Assembly (NCBI GenBank): GCA_020832365.1
Contig: JAFIEX010000005.1
Location: forward strand, 1 to 47,735
Length of the DNA: 47,735 bases
Reading direction: 5' to 3'
Source: Crocinitomicaceae bacterium
Lineage (GTDB): Bacteria > Bacteroidota > Bacteroidia > Flavobacteriales_D > Crocinitomicaceae
Part shown: positions 1 through 8,350 of the stretch, in pieces
Layout of the letters: each line of letters starts with the position of its first letter
Numbering within the stretch: position 1 is the first letter of the stretch
Notes under the pieces: model-generated
Database searches by the model: none
What the model saw: only the letters and a program-made list of their open reading frames with translations
What the model was told of the DNA's origin: nothing
Program-made: the position numbers and the translations under genes

Positions 1-112
1 AAGTTAAAGCAAATAGCACCATAGAAAAAACGGTTTTTGAAATGTGACCTGCTCTTTTTTTTCTTACCAATGGAGGCTTAGGGGGGTAATATGTCTCAAA
101 GTTGTTTTCCAT
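1..112 (-). CDS. Unidentified membrane protein, N-terminal part only
   Basis: An open frame begins with ATG at 112-110 and runs off the left edge without a stop, giving 37 residues that start MENNFETYYPPKPPLVRKK. A short proline- and lysine-rich hydrophilic head is followed by the start of a hydrophobic stretch (VFSMVLFALT), so a cytoplasmic N-terminus followed by a membrane segment is likely. A Bacteroidota -7 box lies six bases upstream of the start codon, which supports this start. A head of this kind followed by a membrane segment occurs in several integral membrane families, including membrane proteases, but too little is visible to assign one. The frame has a run of six C in the proline codons. 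Confidence 0.55.
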   Translation of the reverse strand, partial: MENNFETYYPPKPPLVRKKRAGHISKTVFSMVLFALT

Positions 113-118
113 TACTAA

Positions 119-126
119 CAAATATA
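119..126 (-). promoter_or_regulatory. -7 box of the left-edge gene
   Basis: Read on the minus strand this is TATATTTG, a match to the Bacteroidota -7 consensus TAnnTTTG. It ends six bases before the ATG at 112, so transcription would begin at or almost at the start codon. I see no clear TTTG at the usual -33 distance. Confidence 0.4.
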
Positions 127-264
127 CAACTTAACAAACTTTTAATGATTATTGTTGTAGTGAAAATGCTAAAACACTGACAAAAATCAGTTATTTTTAA
201 ATTTAAATTTTAAAAGTAATATAAAAAGTTTTTAACAATTAAATTTTATGTGCTAAAATATTTT

Positions 265-292
265 TTTGTATAGATAAAATATTTTACATTTG
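265..292 (+). promoter_or_regulatory. Complete Bacteroidota promoter (TTTG-N16-TACATTTG)
   Basis: TTTG at 265-268 is followed after 16 bases by TACATTTG at 285-292, a full match to the primary sigma-factor promoter of Bacteroidota. Transcription would start near 297-300 and run right into the terminator at 392-425. No plus-strand gene follows; the genes beyond are all on the minus strand up to 8545. Confidence 0.65.
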
Positions 293-297
293 CAAAC

Positions 298-425
298 CAG
301 ATAGTATGATTTTTATACCGAATAATAATTATATTATGCGGTTTGAGATATAATCCACTGCTACTGATGATTACTACGAAGATGGATGATTAAGCCCTTG
401 TTTTGAACGAGGGCTTATTTTTTTG
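298..425 (+). ncRNA. Candidate small RNA or orphan attenuator, about 125 nt
   Basis: A full promoter upstream and an intrinsic terminator at the end define a short transcript that crosses no recognisable gene. It holds two tiny open frames: ATG at 306 encoding 15 residues (MIFIPNNNYIMRFEI) and ATG at 367 encoding MITTKMDD. The frame of the second is open from about 310 and reads through ATA/ATT codons and then three leucine codons, which resembles the leader of a branched-chain amino acid attenuator, but it has no ATG ahead of those codons and no biosynthetic gene follows. The RNA would therefore act in trans, or it is the remnant of an attenuator whose operon has moved. Its 3' end converges on the methyltransferase gene that stops at 415. 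I cannot assign it to a named RNA family. Confidence 0.5.
392..425 (+). terminator. Intrinsic terminator of the orphan transcript
   Basis: An 11-bp hairpin pairs 392-402 (starting AAGCCCTTG) with 406-416 (ending GAGGGCTT), with a three-base loop, followed by ATTTTTTTT. The T tract exists only on the plus strand, so it terminates the plus-strand transcript. The stop codon of the converging minus-strand gene lies at 415-417, inside the distal arm. Confidence 0.8.
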
Positions 426-978
426 TGCAAGTAAAAATGAAAGCAGGAGGAATATTCATCGAGGTAAATTTTGTATCTACTATCGGGAAGTAACTGCGAA
501 ACATTTTCTTTGTTTTCAGTGAATACTGGAACTGGATAAATTTACCATTAGTTTTTAAATTGTTTTGAATCATTTTAAGCAATATGTTTAACAACTTGTT
601 ATCAAAGTTAGCCAGCGGCAGCGACGATATGATTACATCAGCCTTTCCGAGTTGCAGTTCTTGTAAGTATTTTTCCAAGCTTTCTGCTGTCTCATTAACT
701 AAAATAACTTGCTCGTTCAATAACAATTCTTTTTTTAATTCTTTGTAAAATGGTAGGTGTAATTCAAAGACTATTAATTTACAAGAAGGGTGCATCTTTG
801 AGATAATCTCTCTTGTTATCACGCCAGTTCCTGGGCCAAGTTCGACTATCAAATCTATATTTTCAAAATCGACATTGGTGAGCATTTTCTTTACCAAGTT
901 TGGGGAACTTGGAATAACAGAACCGATCTTTTTACGATTCCGAATAAATTGCTGTAGAAAGTGCTTTTTTTTATTCAA
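415..978 (-). CDS. SAM-dependent methyltransferase, phospholipid N-methyltransferase/rRNA dimethylase-like
   Basis: This class I methyltransferase (187 aa from the chosen start) has the SAM-binding motif ELGPGTG at residues 46-52, preceded by FLQQFIRNRKKIGSVIPSS, which matches the N-terminal helix of PmtA-like phospholipid N-methyltransferases and KsgA relatives. The motif IV region reads SSLPLANF rather than NLPY, which favours the PmtA-like side over a true KsgA. The frame stays open upstream to an ATG at 1128, but that part overlaps the dihydroorotase-like gene by about 150 bases and adds nothing family-like. The TTG at 978-976, two bases after that gene's stop codon, places the conserved helix at the N-terminus and gives the usual family length. 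The substrate is not determined. It is probably co-translated with the upstream genes. Confidence 0.72.
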   Translation of the reverse strand: MNKKKHFLQQFIRNRKKIGSVIPSSPNLVKKMLTNVDFENIDLIVELGPGTGVITREIISKMHPSCKLIVFELHLPFYKELKKELLLNEQVILVNETAESLEKYLQELQLGKADVIISSLPLANFDNKLLNILLKMIQNNLKTNGKFIQFQYSLKTKKMFRSYFPIVDTKFTSMNIPPAFIFTCTKK

Positions 979-979
979 T

Positions 980-2242
980 TTAGGGAATAATTGAAAAGTG
1001 ACCACGGTTAAATACAGCGTGTATTTTACCAGTGAGTTCTTGATTGATAAAAGGACTATTTCTGCTTTTCGACAAACAGTTTTCGGGACTAAAAAACCAC
1101 TTAGAGTGTGTGTCAAAAACGGTCGCATCTAATGCATTACCAATAGCAATTGGTGCGTAATTTATTCCTGCTATAGCTCGAGTTTTATGAGATAGTATTG
1201 CAATTAATTGAGCAAGTTCAATTCTGCTTTCACTAATTAAAGTGGAGAAAAACGTTTGGAGATGAATATTACCAAATCCGGCATGGTCAAACTCTAATTC
1301 TGTTTCTTCGGTGTCTAAGGGTCGGTGGTTGGAAACAATAGCGTCTATTGTGCCATCATTAAGGCCTTCCCATAAGGCATCTCTATCTTTTTCCGCCCTC
1401 AGCGGTGGTTTGACTTTGTAATTAACGTCAAAGTCGAGGAGGTTTTCTTCTTTGAAAAGTAAGTTGTCAATATGAACATCACAAGTAACGTTGTGGCCCA
1501 TTTGTTTTGCTTTGCGAATTAAATCGACACTTTCAGCGGACGAGATACCTGCAAAATGGAGGGCACTTTCAGTATATGCCAATAAGCTCAGATCTCGTTG
1601 TATTTGGATGGTTTCTGCTATTGAAGGCATTGCTTTTAATCCAGTTCTGGTAGAAGCAAGTCCTTCATTCACCATCCCTTCACCACTAATACTTCTATCA
1701 TTAGGGTAAATAACAATTCGTCCGCCAAAATTTTGAATATATCGCATGGCACGAAGCGCTATTCCTGCGTTTACAGCTTTTTGGTCATCTGAAAAAAGTC
1801 TAACACCACAACTGTACATGTCATATAATTCAGCCAAACTTTCTCCTTTAAGCTCTTTGGTAATAGCTCCAATAGGGTGTAGGTGAACAACATGACTAGC
1901 TGCCTGTTGAAATAAATACTGAATATGGCCTTTATTGTCAACAACTGGAAAGGTAGAAGGAACATTATGCACATGTGTAAATCCACCAGCAGCAGCAGCA
2001 TCTAAACCAGACTGAATATCTTCTTTGTGTTCAAAGCCAGGGTCGCAGAAATCAGCACGTAAATCTACCCATCCAGAAGAAATAAAGAGGGATTCTCCCT
2101 GTATAATATGCGTATCGTCTTCGGCTGAAATTTGGTCTTCGATATGTGTTATTTTTCCGTCTACAACATTAATATCTTTGACTTGACCATAATAATCACT
2201 TATATGGTCCAAAATTTTCACTTGTTTTATTAACACTTTCAT
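980..2242 (-). CDS. Dihydroorotase-like protein lacking the metal-binding residues
   Basis: This amidohydrolase-fold protein (420 aa) aligns over its length with type I dihydroorotases, which close carbamoyl-aspartate to dihydroorotate in pyrimidine synthesis. Landmarks include GWVDLRADFCDPGFEHKED (57-75), HPIGAITKELKGESLAELYD, KPPLRAEKDRDAL and GTIDAIVSNHRPLD. The zinc site is missing: the HxH after the first beta strand is R62-A-D64, the usual HAED reads YPND, and TDHAPH reads SNHRPL, so the catalytic Asp is Asn. The family contains known inactive members that serve as structural partners of aspartate transcarbamoylase, and similar degenerate proteins occur in Bacteroidota. It lies one base after the BatA-like gene. 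Fold confidence is high; activity is doubtful. Confidence 0.85.
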   Translation of the reverse strand: MKVLIKQVKILDHISDYYGQVKDINVVDGKITHIEDQISAEDDTHIIQGESLFISSGWVDLRADFCDPGFEHKEDIQSGLDAAAAGGFTHVHNVPSTFPVVDNKGHIQYLFQQAASHVVHLHPIGAITKELKGESLAELYDMYSCGVRLFSDDQKAVNAGIALRAMRYIQNFGGRIVIYPNDRSISGEGMVNEGLASTRTGLKAMPSIAETIQIQRDLSLLAYTESALHFAGISSAESVDLIRKAKQMGHNVTCDVHIDNLLFKEENLLDFDVNYKVKPPLRAEKDRDALWEGLNDGTIDAIVSNHRPLDTEETELEFDHAGFGNIHLQTFFSTLISESRIELAQLIAILSHKTRAIAGINYAPIAIGNALDATVFDTHSKWFFSPENCLSKSRNSPFINQELTGKIHAVFNRGHFSIIP

Positions 2243-2243
2243 G

Positions 2244-4280
2244 CTATACTTTCCAATATTTGAGGAGTATCATTTCTAATAAGAAAAAACTCAATGCCAA
2301 AATTAATAGAATTCTCCAAAAAGTATCAGGTTGATGAATGGATAATTGAAAAATGTCAATGTCTTTTTCTAATGTTTGAACATTTTTGAAAGACACGTTA
2401 GCGTCCTTAAAAACATTAGTTATCTCATCACTTGTTAGTCTTTGAAAATTAGAGGTTGCCCGGCTGTAATTCATTGCTATTTTTCCATTTAAAACATCAT
2501 TGACATAGATGTTGTACAGTCCTGCTTTAGTCAGTTGATGCTCCAAACTTTTATCTAAAAACATTTCAAATTGAAATCCGCTCTGCTGCAGAGGTGGGCG
2601 AAATCTATTTTCCCCCAGTGCAATTTCTACCTGAGGTTGTTTTCTTTCTTTTGTCGGTATAGGAATTCGAGCTGCCTCTCCCAAGGTATAAGCTAATTTT
2701 GTTGTGGCGTTGCTACTTTCAGCCATTCTCAGCAGAACCGCGGCAAAAAGTGCATTTCTCGTGAAGTCTCCCCAATCTTGAGATAAACTCGTTCCGATAA
2801 AATAGTTCGGAGCAGTTGTATTACTTTTGATTAAGAAAGGCTCGCTATTTTCAAAACTTATTAAGCTTATGCTATTATCTGCGGGCTGAATAGGGTAGTG
2901 ACGAACAATTTTAGGAAGGCGGATATTTTCGGATTGCTCTTCAAAAACATTTTGGAAAAAAGGGTCTTCAAAATTGAGGTTTTTCAGCGCAAATTGCTGC
3001 TCGCGAGCTGCGTTAATAGATCCTAAGCTTAATGCTTTCAACAGTGCGTTGTAGGAATTCGGTTCAATTGCTTCACTTGGAATGATGGCAATGGATTTTC
3101 CCTCCTCAGCTAGCTGGGCAATCGTGTTGATTAATCCAGAAGAAAAGGAAGATATGCCATTCAATACTATGAGGTGTTGATCTGCCAAATCACCTATCTG
3201 TAATTGGCTCTGCGGAAAACGCTGAACTTTAAAAAAATCATCTGTCTGATAGACTAACTCTGGATATTTTTCACCGCGCTCACCCTGTATAATGGTGATG
3301 TTCAAATTGTCCAATACTTCATAGCTGAAATAGTAGGTATCATCAAAATTAATTGCGTCATCGAATACTTCTACATGTCCTCCTTTGAGGCCCGTACTGG
3401 CATCACTGTAATTAATCGTAACTATTTCTGTGCCGTTTGCTGGAATATCTGCAACAAGGTCTCTTTTGTAATCATTTTTCTCAAATTTGAGTCCAATATT
3501 ATTTACAGCTTGATTACTCGTATTTCGAATTCTCACCATCATTGTGTTATTGACTTGAGCCATTCTAAAGGGCGATGAGAACCAAACAGAGTCAATGAAT
3601 ATGTTTGCCGTGTTTTGCGCTGTTAGCTGAATGGGATAGTAAAATCCGAGACTATCAGGTGTTAAGCTATAATCTTCATTTTCACGTTTTAAAAAGTCAC
3701 TGATTACCACATAGTTTCGAAGTCCTTCATAATTGACTTGATCTAGCGCTGCTTTAGCGGTATTCAAGGCTTTTACAAATCCATTTGAAAAAGGATGAAA
3801 ATCAACGTAATCTAAACGATCCAAAAGTTCACTTCTTGAGATGATTCTTTGCTCAGGACCAGATAATGCATTTGTTAAGAGCAGAAAATTTGTTCCCGCA
3901 GGACTTTCGTCCACCATTTTCCTTATCAATTCTTTCGACTGTGATAATAAATTCCCTGTGGTACTTCGAGCAGATAAACCAAAACTATTATCCAAGTAAA
4001 AGATTTGAATTGGTGTTTGTTTTCTAGTTAATTGATCGTTTTTTGGGATGTAAGGCTGTGCAAAAGCGAGAACTAGTGCGCTAAAAGCGAGAAGACGCAA
4101 AGCAAGTAAGAGTAAATGTTTAAGTTTCTGCGTGGACTTGGTTTGTTCATCTACTTTTTTAAGAAATCGTAAACTACTGAAATAGATTACCTTATAACGC
4201 TTGAAATTGAATAAATGAATGATGATTGGCACTGCCAAAAGCAGAAAAGCATACAAAAATTCGGGGTAAACAAATCTCAT
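2244..4280 (-). CDS. BatA-domain membrane protein with vWA-like region
   Basis: This 678-aa protein opens with MRFVYPEFLYAFLLLAVPII and a second hydrophobic segment near 57-76, the double-membrane-spanning N-terminal BatA module typical of Bacteroidota (FLYAFLLLAVPIIIHLFNF, then IYFSSLRFLKK). It continues with a vWA-like strand, IQIFYLDNSFGLSAR at about residues 92-106, where the metal-site DxSxS motif is degenerate (DNSFG), so metal binding is uncertain. A long extracytoplasmic middle follows, and a last membrane helix lies near 655-675. Such proteins are related to the Bat (aerotolerance) proteins but their role is not defined. It begins 131 bases after the protease gene and is followed directly by the dihydroorotase-like gene, so those two are likely co-transcribed. 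No partner MoxR or BatB gene is in the window. Confidence 0.85.
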   Translation of the reverse strand: MRFVYPEFLYAFLLLAVPIIIHLFNFKRYKVIYFSSLRFLKKVDEQTKSTQKLKHLLLLALRLLAFSALVLAFAQPYIPKNDQLTRKQTPIQIFYLDNSFGLSARSTTGNLLSQSKELIRKMVDESPAGTNFLLLTNALSGPEQRIISRSELLDRLDYVDFHPFSNGFVKALNTAKAALDQVNYEGLRNYVVISDFLKRENEDYSLTPDSLGFYYPIQLTAQNTANIFIDSVWFSSPFRMAQVNNTMMVRIRNTSNQAVNNIGLKFEKNDYKRDLVADIPANGTEIVTINYSDASTGLKGGHVEVFDDAINFDDTYYFSYEVLDNLNITIIQGERGEKYPELVYQTDDFFKVQRFPQSQLQIGDLADQHLIVLNGISSFSSGLINTIAQLAEEGKSIAIIPSEAIEPNSYNALLKALSLGSINAAREQQFALKNLNFEDPFFQNVFEEQSENIRLPKIVRHYPIQPADNSISLISFENSEPFLIKSNTTAPNYFIGTSLSQDWGDFTRNALFAAVLLRMAESSNATTKLAYTLGEAARIPIPTKERKQPQVEIALGENRFRPPLQQSGFQFEMFLDKSLEHQLTKAGLYNIYVNDVLNGKIAMNYSRATSNFQRLTSDEITNVFKDANVSFKNVQTLEKDIDIFQLSIHQPDTFWRILLILALSFFLLEMILLKYWKV

Positions 4281-4411
4281 GCTTCAAAGTTAATATTTAA
4301 AGTTTATTCCTGATGAGGCGGGCCTTTATTTTAAAAATTATTTCGAAATGTTTATGAGCAATGCTAAATATAATATAAGGTGTTTTATAATTTTGCACTG
4401 TTACTTTAAAA

Positions 4412-5653
4412 TCACGCCCCATTAGGTTCAAAGATGAGTATGGAACGATTTTCAGGTGCAAGGTATTTTTGTGCGATAGCTTGAATTTCATCAATCGTTA
4501 TTTGATCTATGATGCGATGAATTTCAACTAGCGAGTCAATTTGATTGAAAAAAAGCAGGCTTTTGGCAAAATTCAACATTAAGCCTGAGTTACTATCCAT
4601 ACCTAAGGCAATATGCCCTTTCAACTGTGTTTTGGCTTTACTAAGTTGGTTTTCTGTTAACTCTTTTTCGATAAATCGGTCTAGCTCTTTGTGTATTAAT
4701 TGGATAGTTTTTTTCAAGTACTTGACATCAGTGCCCGCATAAATACTCCAGTATCCAGTTCCTTCCAATGGCGTATAGTTCGCTTCAATGTTGTAAGCAT
4801 AGCCATATTTTTCCCGAATAGAAAGTGTTAACCTAGAATTGAGCGCAGGACCTCCCAACATGTTGATTAATAAGGTCATGACACGTCTTTTATCATCTTC
4901 AATGCCTGGAGCTGCCCCACCCATAACTAAATGCGCTTGGTAATTGGCTTCTTTACGGTGGTGAATAAATCGCTCACCAAAAGAAAAAGGAGTTGCTGTA
5001 GGCGAAATTCCCTCTTTTTGAATGCTCCCAAAGTGTTTTTCTAGTATTTTTTGAACCTGATTTTTGCTCACACCTCCAACAAACGACAGCACCATATTAT
5101 TGGGGTGGAAATACCGGTCTATATAGGATAGCAATTCTTTTCTGCCAAAGCTTCTAACAGATTCAATGGTGCCTAGAATGTTATTCCCTAGACTGTCGTT
5201 GGCAAACAATAAGGCATCAAAATCATCAAATATCCGATCAGATGGTGCGTCCAGGTACGAATTGATTTCATCTAAAACGACTTCTTTCTCTCGCTCAATC
5301 TCTTTTTCAGGAAAGATGGAATGAAAAACAATGTCGTGGAGTAATTCTGTTGCTCTGTTCAGATGATTAGTGGTAAAAGAACCATATACACAGATTTCTT
5401 CCTTCGTTGTGTAAGCATTTAGTTCTCCTCCAACGGAATCTAATCTAGATAAAATGTGAAAAGCTTTTCTTTTTTTTGTTCCCTTGAAAATACAATGTTC
5501 TAAAAAATGGGCTAATCCTTCTTCACCAGGATTTTCATACCTTGAACCAGCACGAATCGTAACCCCTAGATGCGCCACTAGTGCATCATCAAAAAGGTAA
5601 GCGACGCGTAGACCATTGGATAACTTGAATACTTCGGGCTCTTTAACCGTCAT
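4412..5653 (-). CDS. M16 family zinc peptidase (insulinase/processing-peptidase type)
   Basis: This 413-aa protein has the inverted zinc motif H49-F-L-E52-H53 in GLAHFLEHCIFKGTKKR, followed by the conserved EVVLDEINSYLDAPSDRIFDD segment that supplies the third ligand. The C-terminal half carries the second-domain features GGPALNSRLTLSIREKYGYAY. Length fits a single-chain two-domain M16B protein such as bacterial PqqL/YmxG types. No signal peptide is seen, so a cytoplasmic location is likely. The ATG is immediately upstream of residue T2 and abuts the pdxH stop codon (no spacer), so translation is probably coupled. It ends the DUF4494-pdxH-M16 group. The substrate is unknown. Confidence 0.9.
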   Translation of the reverse strand: MTVKEPEVFKLSNGLRVAYLFDDALVAHLGVTIRAGSRYENPGEEGLAHFLEHCIFKGTKKRKAFHILSRLDSVGGELNAYTTKEEICVYGSFTTNHLNRATELLHDIVFHSIFPEKEIEREKEVVLDEINSYLDAPSDRIFDDFDALLFANDSLGNNILGTIESVRSFGRKELLSYIDRYFHPNNMVLSFVGGVSKNQVQKILEKHFGSIQKEGISPTATPFSFGERFIHHRKEANYQAHLVMGGAAPGIEDDKRRVMTLLINMLGGPALNSRLTLSIREKYGYAYNIEANYTPLEGTGYWSIYAGTDVKYLKKTIQLIHKELDRFIEKELTENQLSKAKTQLKGHIALGMDSNSGLMLNFAKSLLFFNQIDSLVEIHRIIDQITIDEIQAIAQKYLAPENRSILIFEPNGA

Positions 5654-6313
5654 TTAAGGATTTTTTCGTGTGACTTGCCAAGTTAATTCTGTTGGATTCG
5701 CCTTTTCAAAACAAATGCGATCGTGCAGTCTTCCTGGTCTTCCTTGCCAAAATTCGAAATAATTCGGCTGAATCAATATTCCTCCCCAATAGGGTGGCCT
5801 TGGAATGTTGCTCCCTTCAAATCGTTTTTCAATAGCTGCATAAGCTTGTTCGAGTTCTTCTCTGCTCTGAATGATTTCACTTTGCCGAGAGGCCCAAGCA
5901 CCAATTTGACTTGCCCTTGGTCGTGATGCAAAATAATCATCCGACATTTCCGCTGGAGCTTCAATTGCAGTACCTTGTATTCTTACTTGTCTTTCCAAGC
6001 AATCCCAATAAAATAAAACCGATACTCTTGGGTTTACTCGAATGTCTTTGACTTTTTTACTTTCGTAATTGGTATAAAATATAAGCCCTTCTTCGACCAA
6101 GTCTTTCATATATACTGTTCGAGAAGAGGGTTGAAGCTGTTTATCAACGGTGCTGATCACCATGGCATGAGGTTCACCACAGTTCTTTTCATAAGCTTCC
6201 TTGTACCATTTTTGAAATAGCTTCAAAGGATCCTCTTTTTTGACTTGATCGTCTAAACTGCCTTGGCTAAAATCGGAATGGTCATCTCTTAGCTTAGCGA
6301 TAAACTCCTCCAT
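5654..6313 (-). CDS. pdxH: Pyridoxamine 5'-phosphate oxidase
   Basis: PdxH oxidises pyridoxine or pyridoxamine 5'-phosphate to pyridoxal 5'-phosphate using FMN, the last step of vitamin B6 synthesis and salvage. The 219 residues carry the family marks in order: AMVISTVDKQLQPSSRTVYMKD (FMN phosphate binding), GLIFYTNYESKK, RVSVLFYWDCLERQVRIQG, SRPRASQIGAWASRQSE, PRPPYWGG and the C-terminal signature EFWQGRPGRLHDR. The length is normal. It starts four bases after the DUF4494 gene and its stop is adjacent to the M16 start, indicating one operon. The link to those two genes has no obvious metabolic meaning. Confidence 0.96.
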   Translation of the reverse strand: MEEFIAKLRDDHSDFSQGSLDDQVKKEDPLKLFQKWYKEAYEKNCGEPHAMVISTVDKQLQPSSRTVYMKDLVEEGLIFYTNYESKKVKDIRVNPRVSVLFYWDCLERQVRIQGTAIEAPAEMSDDYFASRPRASQIGAWASRQSEIIQSREELEQAYAAIEKRFEGSNIPRPPYWGGILIQPNYFEFWQGRPGRLHDRICFEKANPTELTWQVTRKNP

Positions 6314-6317
6314 AAAA

Positions 6318-6926
6318 TTAAGGTTTTTCGTAATCTTGTTCTATGGTAGAGTCAGTAATGTCTTCGTCATCCATATCAAAATCATCCTCTAATGCTGTTA
6401 CAGCATCTTCATCCTCGGCGTCTCTATTCGCTAAATCCATATCTTGCTCACTAGAAAATGCTTTTGGCGCTGCTGCTTGATTTTCAGCTGTATCAAAGTC
6501 TGGGTTGTAAGGTAAAACTTCTACGATTGGCGTCAACATAATCGATGGAATTTCATAAGAAACCAACATTTCAGACATGCTTTCTTGTATTCTTTCGTAG
6601 GCTTCTTTCAAATTATGAGCCGTTACAAGGAAGTTGTTGGAAACTTTCTTTTCCTTTCCAGAATCAGCATCCATAGAGATGTAGGTCAATTTACACTTGT
6701 ACCAATCCTCAGCATCTTCATAATAGAAAATATCAGCAAAATCAGTTTTTGAAATGCCTGTGATGACGAACTCACCTTGTACAGAAGTACCTACCTCTTC
6801 ATAAATTCTAGCCTCTGCATCTGTAAAAGAAACTGCGTCGACAAGATATGGTTCTGTTACCCTTTTCAAGCGACCATCTTCCAATTGTTTTGTATATCTT
6901 ACTTTAACTGTAAACCAACTGTTCAT
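6318..6926 (-). CDS. DUF4494 family protein with acidic tail
   Basis: The first ~140 residues (MNSWFTVKVRYTKQLEDG, then VTEPYLVDAVSFTDAEARIYEE) match DUF4494, a small cytoplasmic family confined to Bacteroidota and of unknown function. The domain looks like two repeats of the same alpha/beta unit, each with a basic strand and a 'A..L.EA..RI' helix (residues ~28-42 and ~107-120). The last ~45 residues are strongly acidic and low in complexity, probably disordered. No signal peptide is present. It heads the group DUF4494-pdxH-M16 and a -7 box is visible upstream. Confidence 0.85.
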   Translation of the reverse strand: MNSWFTVKVRYTKQLEDGRLKRVTEPYLVDAVSFTDAEARIYEEVGTSVQGEFVITGISKTDFADIFYYEDAEDWYKCKLTYISMDADSGKEKKVSNNFLVTAHNLKEAYERIQESMSEMLVSYEIPSIMLTPIVEVLPYNPDFDTAENQAAAPKAFSSEQDMDLANRDAEDEDAVTALEDDFDMDDEDITDSTIEQDYEKP

Positions 6927-6947
6927 AATTTAATTTTTATGTCTAAA

Positions 6948-6955
6948 CAAAGCTA
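6948..6955 (-). promoter_or_regulatory. -7 box upstream of the DUF4494 operon
   Basis: Minus-strand TAGCTTTG fits TAnnTTTG and lies 21 bases before the start codon at 6926. A -33 TTTG at the normal distance is not evident, so only the proximal box supports the call. Confidence 0.35.
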
Positions 6956-7090
6956 ACAAATCTCAACAACTTATTACTATCAATCAATTTTAAAATTGTT
7001 AGAAAATACTGAGTTGATGGGCAATGTTTACGGAAAGTAAACTAGCTCAACAAACAGGTTAAATAAATAAGTTTAATGCTACTCTATTCC

Positions 7091-8149
7091 TTAAAGAATA
7101 AGCATAGCATCACCGTAGGAATAAAACCTATATTTCTCTTTTACCGCCTCTTTATATGCTTTCATCATAAGATCATGCCCCATGAACGCACTAACCAGCA
7201 TTAACAAAGTGGATTGTGGCGTATGAAAATTGGTTACCATCGCATCTGCAATGCTAAATTCATAAGGAGGGAAGATGAATTTATTGGTCCATCCATCAAA
7301 TGGTTTTAGCAATCCATCAGTGGAAACAGAACTTTCAATAGAGCGCATACAAGTTGTACCAATTGCACAAATTTTATTTTTGTTCGACTTTGCTTTATTG
7401 ACAATATTTACAGCTTTTTCAGAAATAACAGTTTGCTCCGAATCCATTTTATGCTTTGTGAGATCCTCCACTTCTACCTGTCTGAAGGTACCTAAGCCAA
7501 CATGAAGCGTAAGCTCAGCGAATTCCACACCTTTAATTTCTAGACGCTTGAGGAGTTCTCTAGAGAAGTGCAGACCAGCGGTAGGCGCAGCAACGGCTCC
7601 TTCTTGCGAAGCATAAATGGTTTGATACCTTTCTTCGTCAGAGTCTTCGACCTCTCGTTTAATGTATTTTGGAAGCGGCGTTTCTCCTAGTTCAGTGATT
7701 TTTGCTTTAAATTCATCGTATGAACCATCAAAAAGAAATCGCAGTGTTCTACCTCTTGACGTGGTATTGTCAATGACTTCTGCAACTAAAGATTCGTCTT
7801 CACCAAAATATAGTTTATTCCCAATTCTAATTTTTCTAGCCGGGTCAACTAATACATCCCAAAGTAAGCTTTCTCTATTTAACTCTCTTAAAAGGAAGAC
7901 TTCAATTTTCGCTCCAGTCTTTTCCTTATTGCCATACATTCTTGCAGGGAAAACTTTGGTGTTGTTACGAATCATAACATCACCCTCATCGAAGTACTCA
8001 ATGATGTCTTTAAAATTTCTGTGTTCAATCTCTCCAGTTTTTCTGTGAATTACCATTAACCGAGATTCATCCCTGTTTTCACTTGGGTACTTCGCAATGA
8101 GTTCTTCAGGTAATTCAAAATCAAACTCAGACAATTTCATTTTATTCAT
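7091..8149 (-). CDS. queA: S-adenosylmethionine:tRNA ribosyltransferase-isomerase
   Basis: QueA transfers and isomerises the ribosyl part of SAM onto 7-aminomethyl-7-deazaguanine in tRNA, making epoxyqueuosine at the wobble position of GUN-anticodon tRNAs. The protein (352 aa) is collinear with the family: [92 protein letters not shown] and [19 protein letters not shown] second ATG nine bases inside (8140) gives the more usual N-terminus MKLSEFDF and could be the real start. No other queuosine gene is in the window. It stands alone, downstream of the cold-shock gene but separated from it by a terminator. Confidence 0.96.
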   Translation of the reverse strand: MNKMKLSEFDFELPEELIAKYPSENRDESRLMVIHRKTGEIEHRNFKDIIEYFDEGDVMIRNNTKVFPARMYGNKEKTGAKIEVFLLRELNRESLLWDVLVDPARKIRIGNKLYFGEDESLVAEVIDNTTSRGRTLRFLFDGSYDEFKAKITELGETPLPKYIKREVEDSDEERYQTIYASQEGAVAAPTAGLHFSRELLKRLEIKGVEFAELTLHVGLGTFRQVEVEDLTKHKMDSEQTVISEKAVNIVNKAKSNKNKICAIGTTCMRSIESSVSTDGLLKPFDGWTNKFIFPPYEFSIADAMVTNFHTPQSTLLMLVSAFMGHDLMMKAYKEAVKEKYRFYSYGDAMLIL

Positions 8150-8196
8150 GACGATACGCTTTTAAAACAATGTTTTATTATAAAGAAAAAAGTTTG

Positions 8197-8204
8197 CAAA
8201 ATTA
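8197..8204 (-). promoter_or_regulatory. -7 box upstream of queA
   Basis: Minus-strand TAATTTTG matches TAnnTTTG and lies about 48 bases before the queA start. It lies downstream of the cold-shock terminator, so queA would have its own promoter. No clear -33 element was found. Confidence 0.35.
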
Positions 8205-8296
8205 AAAAATATTTGGATGCTTTTAGTGTTTGTTATGATTTTTTTTAAACAAGAAATTCAGTTTGAATTCTTGAACTAACTTGAGTAAGTTATCAA

Positions 8297-8330
8297 AACA
8301 AAAAGAGGTTGCCCGATGGACAACCTCTTC
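8297..8330 (-). terminator. Intrinsic terminator after the cold-shock gene
   Basis: On the minus strand AAGAGGTTG (8329-8321) pairs with CAACCTCTT (8311-8303), followed by a T-rich tail (TTTGTTTTG). It starts about 20 bases after the cold-shock stop codon and separates that gene from queA. Confidence 0.8.
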
Positions 8331-8350
8331 ATGAACTCAAAAAATATTTA

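Noticed and set aside
979-1128. N-terminal extension of the methyltransferase gene up to an ATG at 1128
   Set aside because: It lies wholly within the dihydroorotase-like gene in another frame and shows no family-like sequence.
4297-4494. 65-codon minus-strand frame near the end of the M16 protease gene
   Set aside because: It overlaps the true coding frame, has no signal or family features, and is AT-driven.
7662-8048. 128-codon plus-strand frame opposite queA
   Set aside because: It is antisense to a highly conserved gene and its composition mirrors it; no independent start signal.
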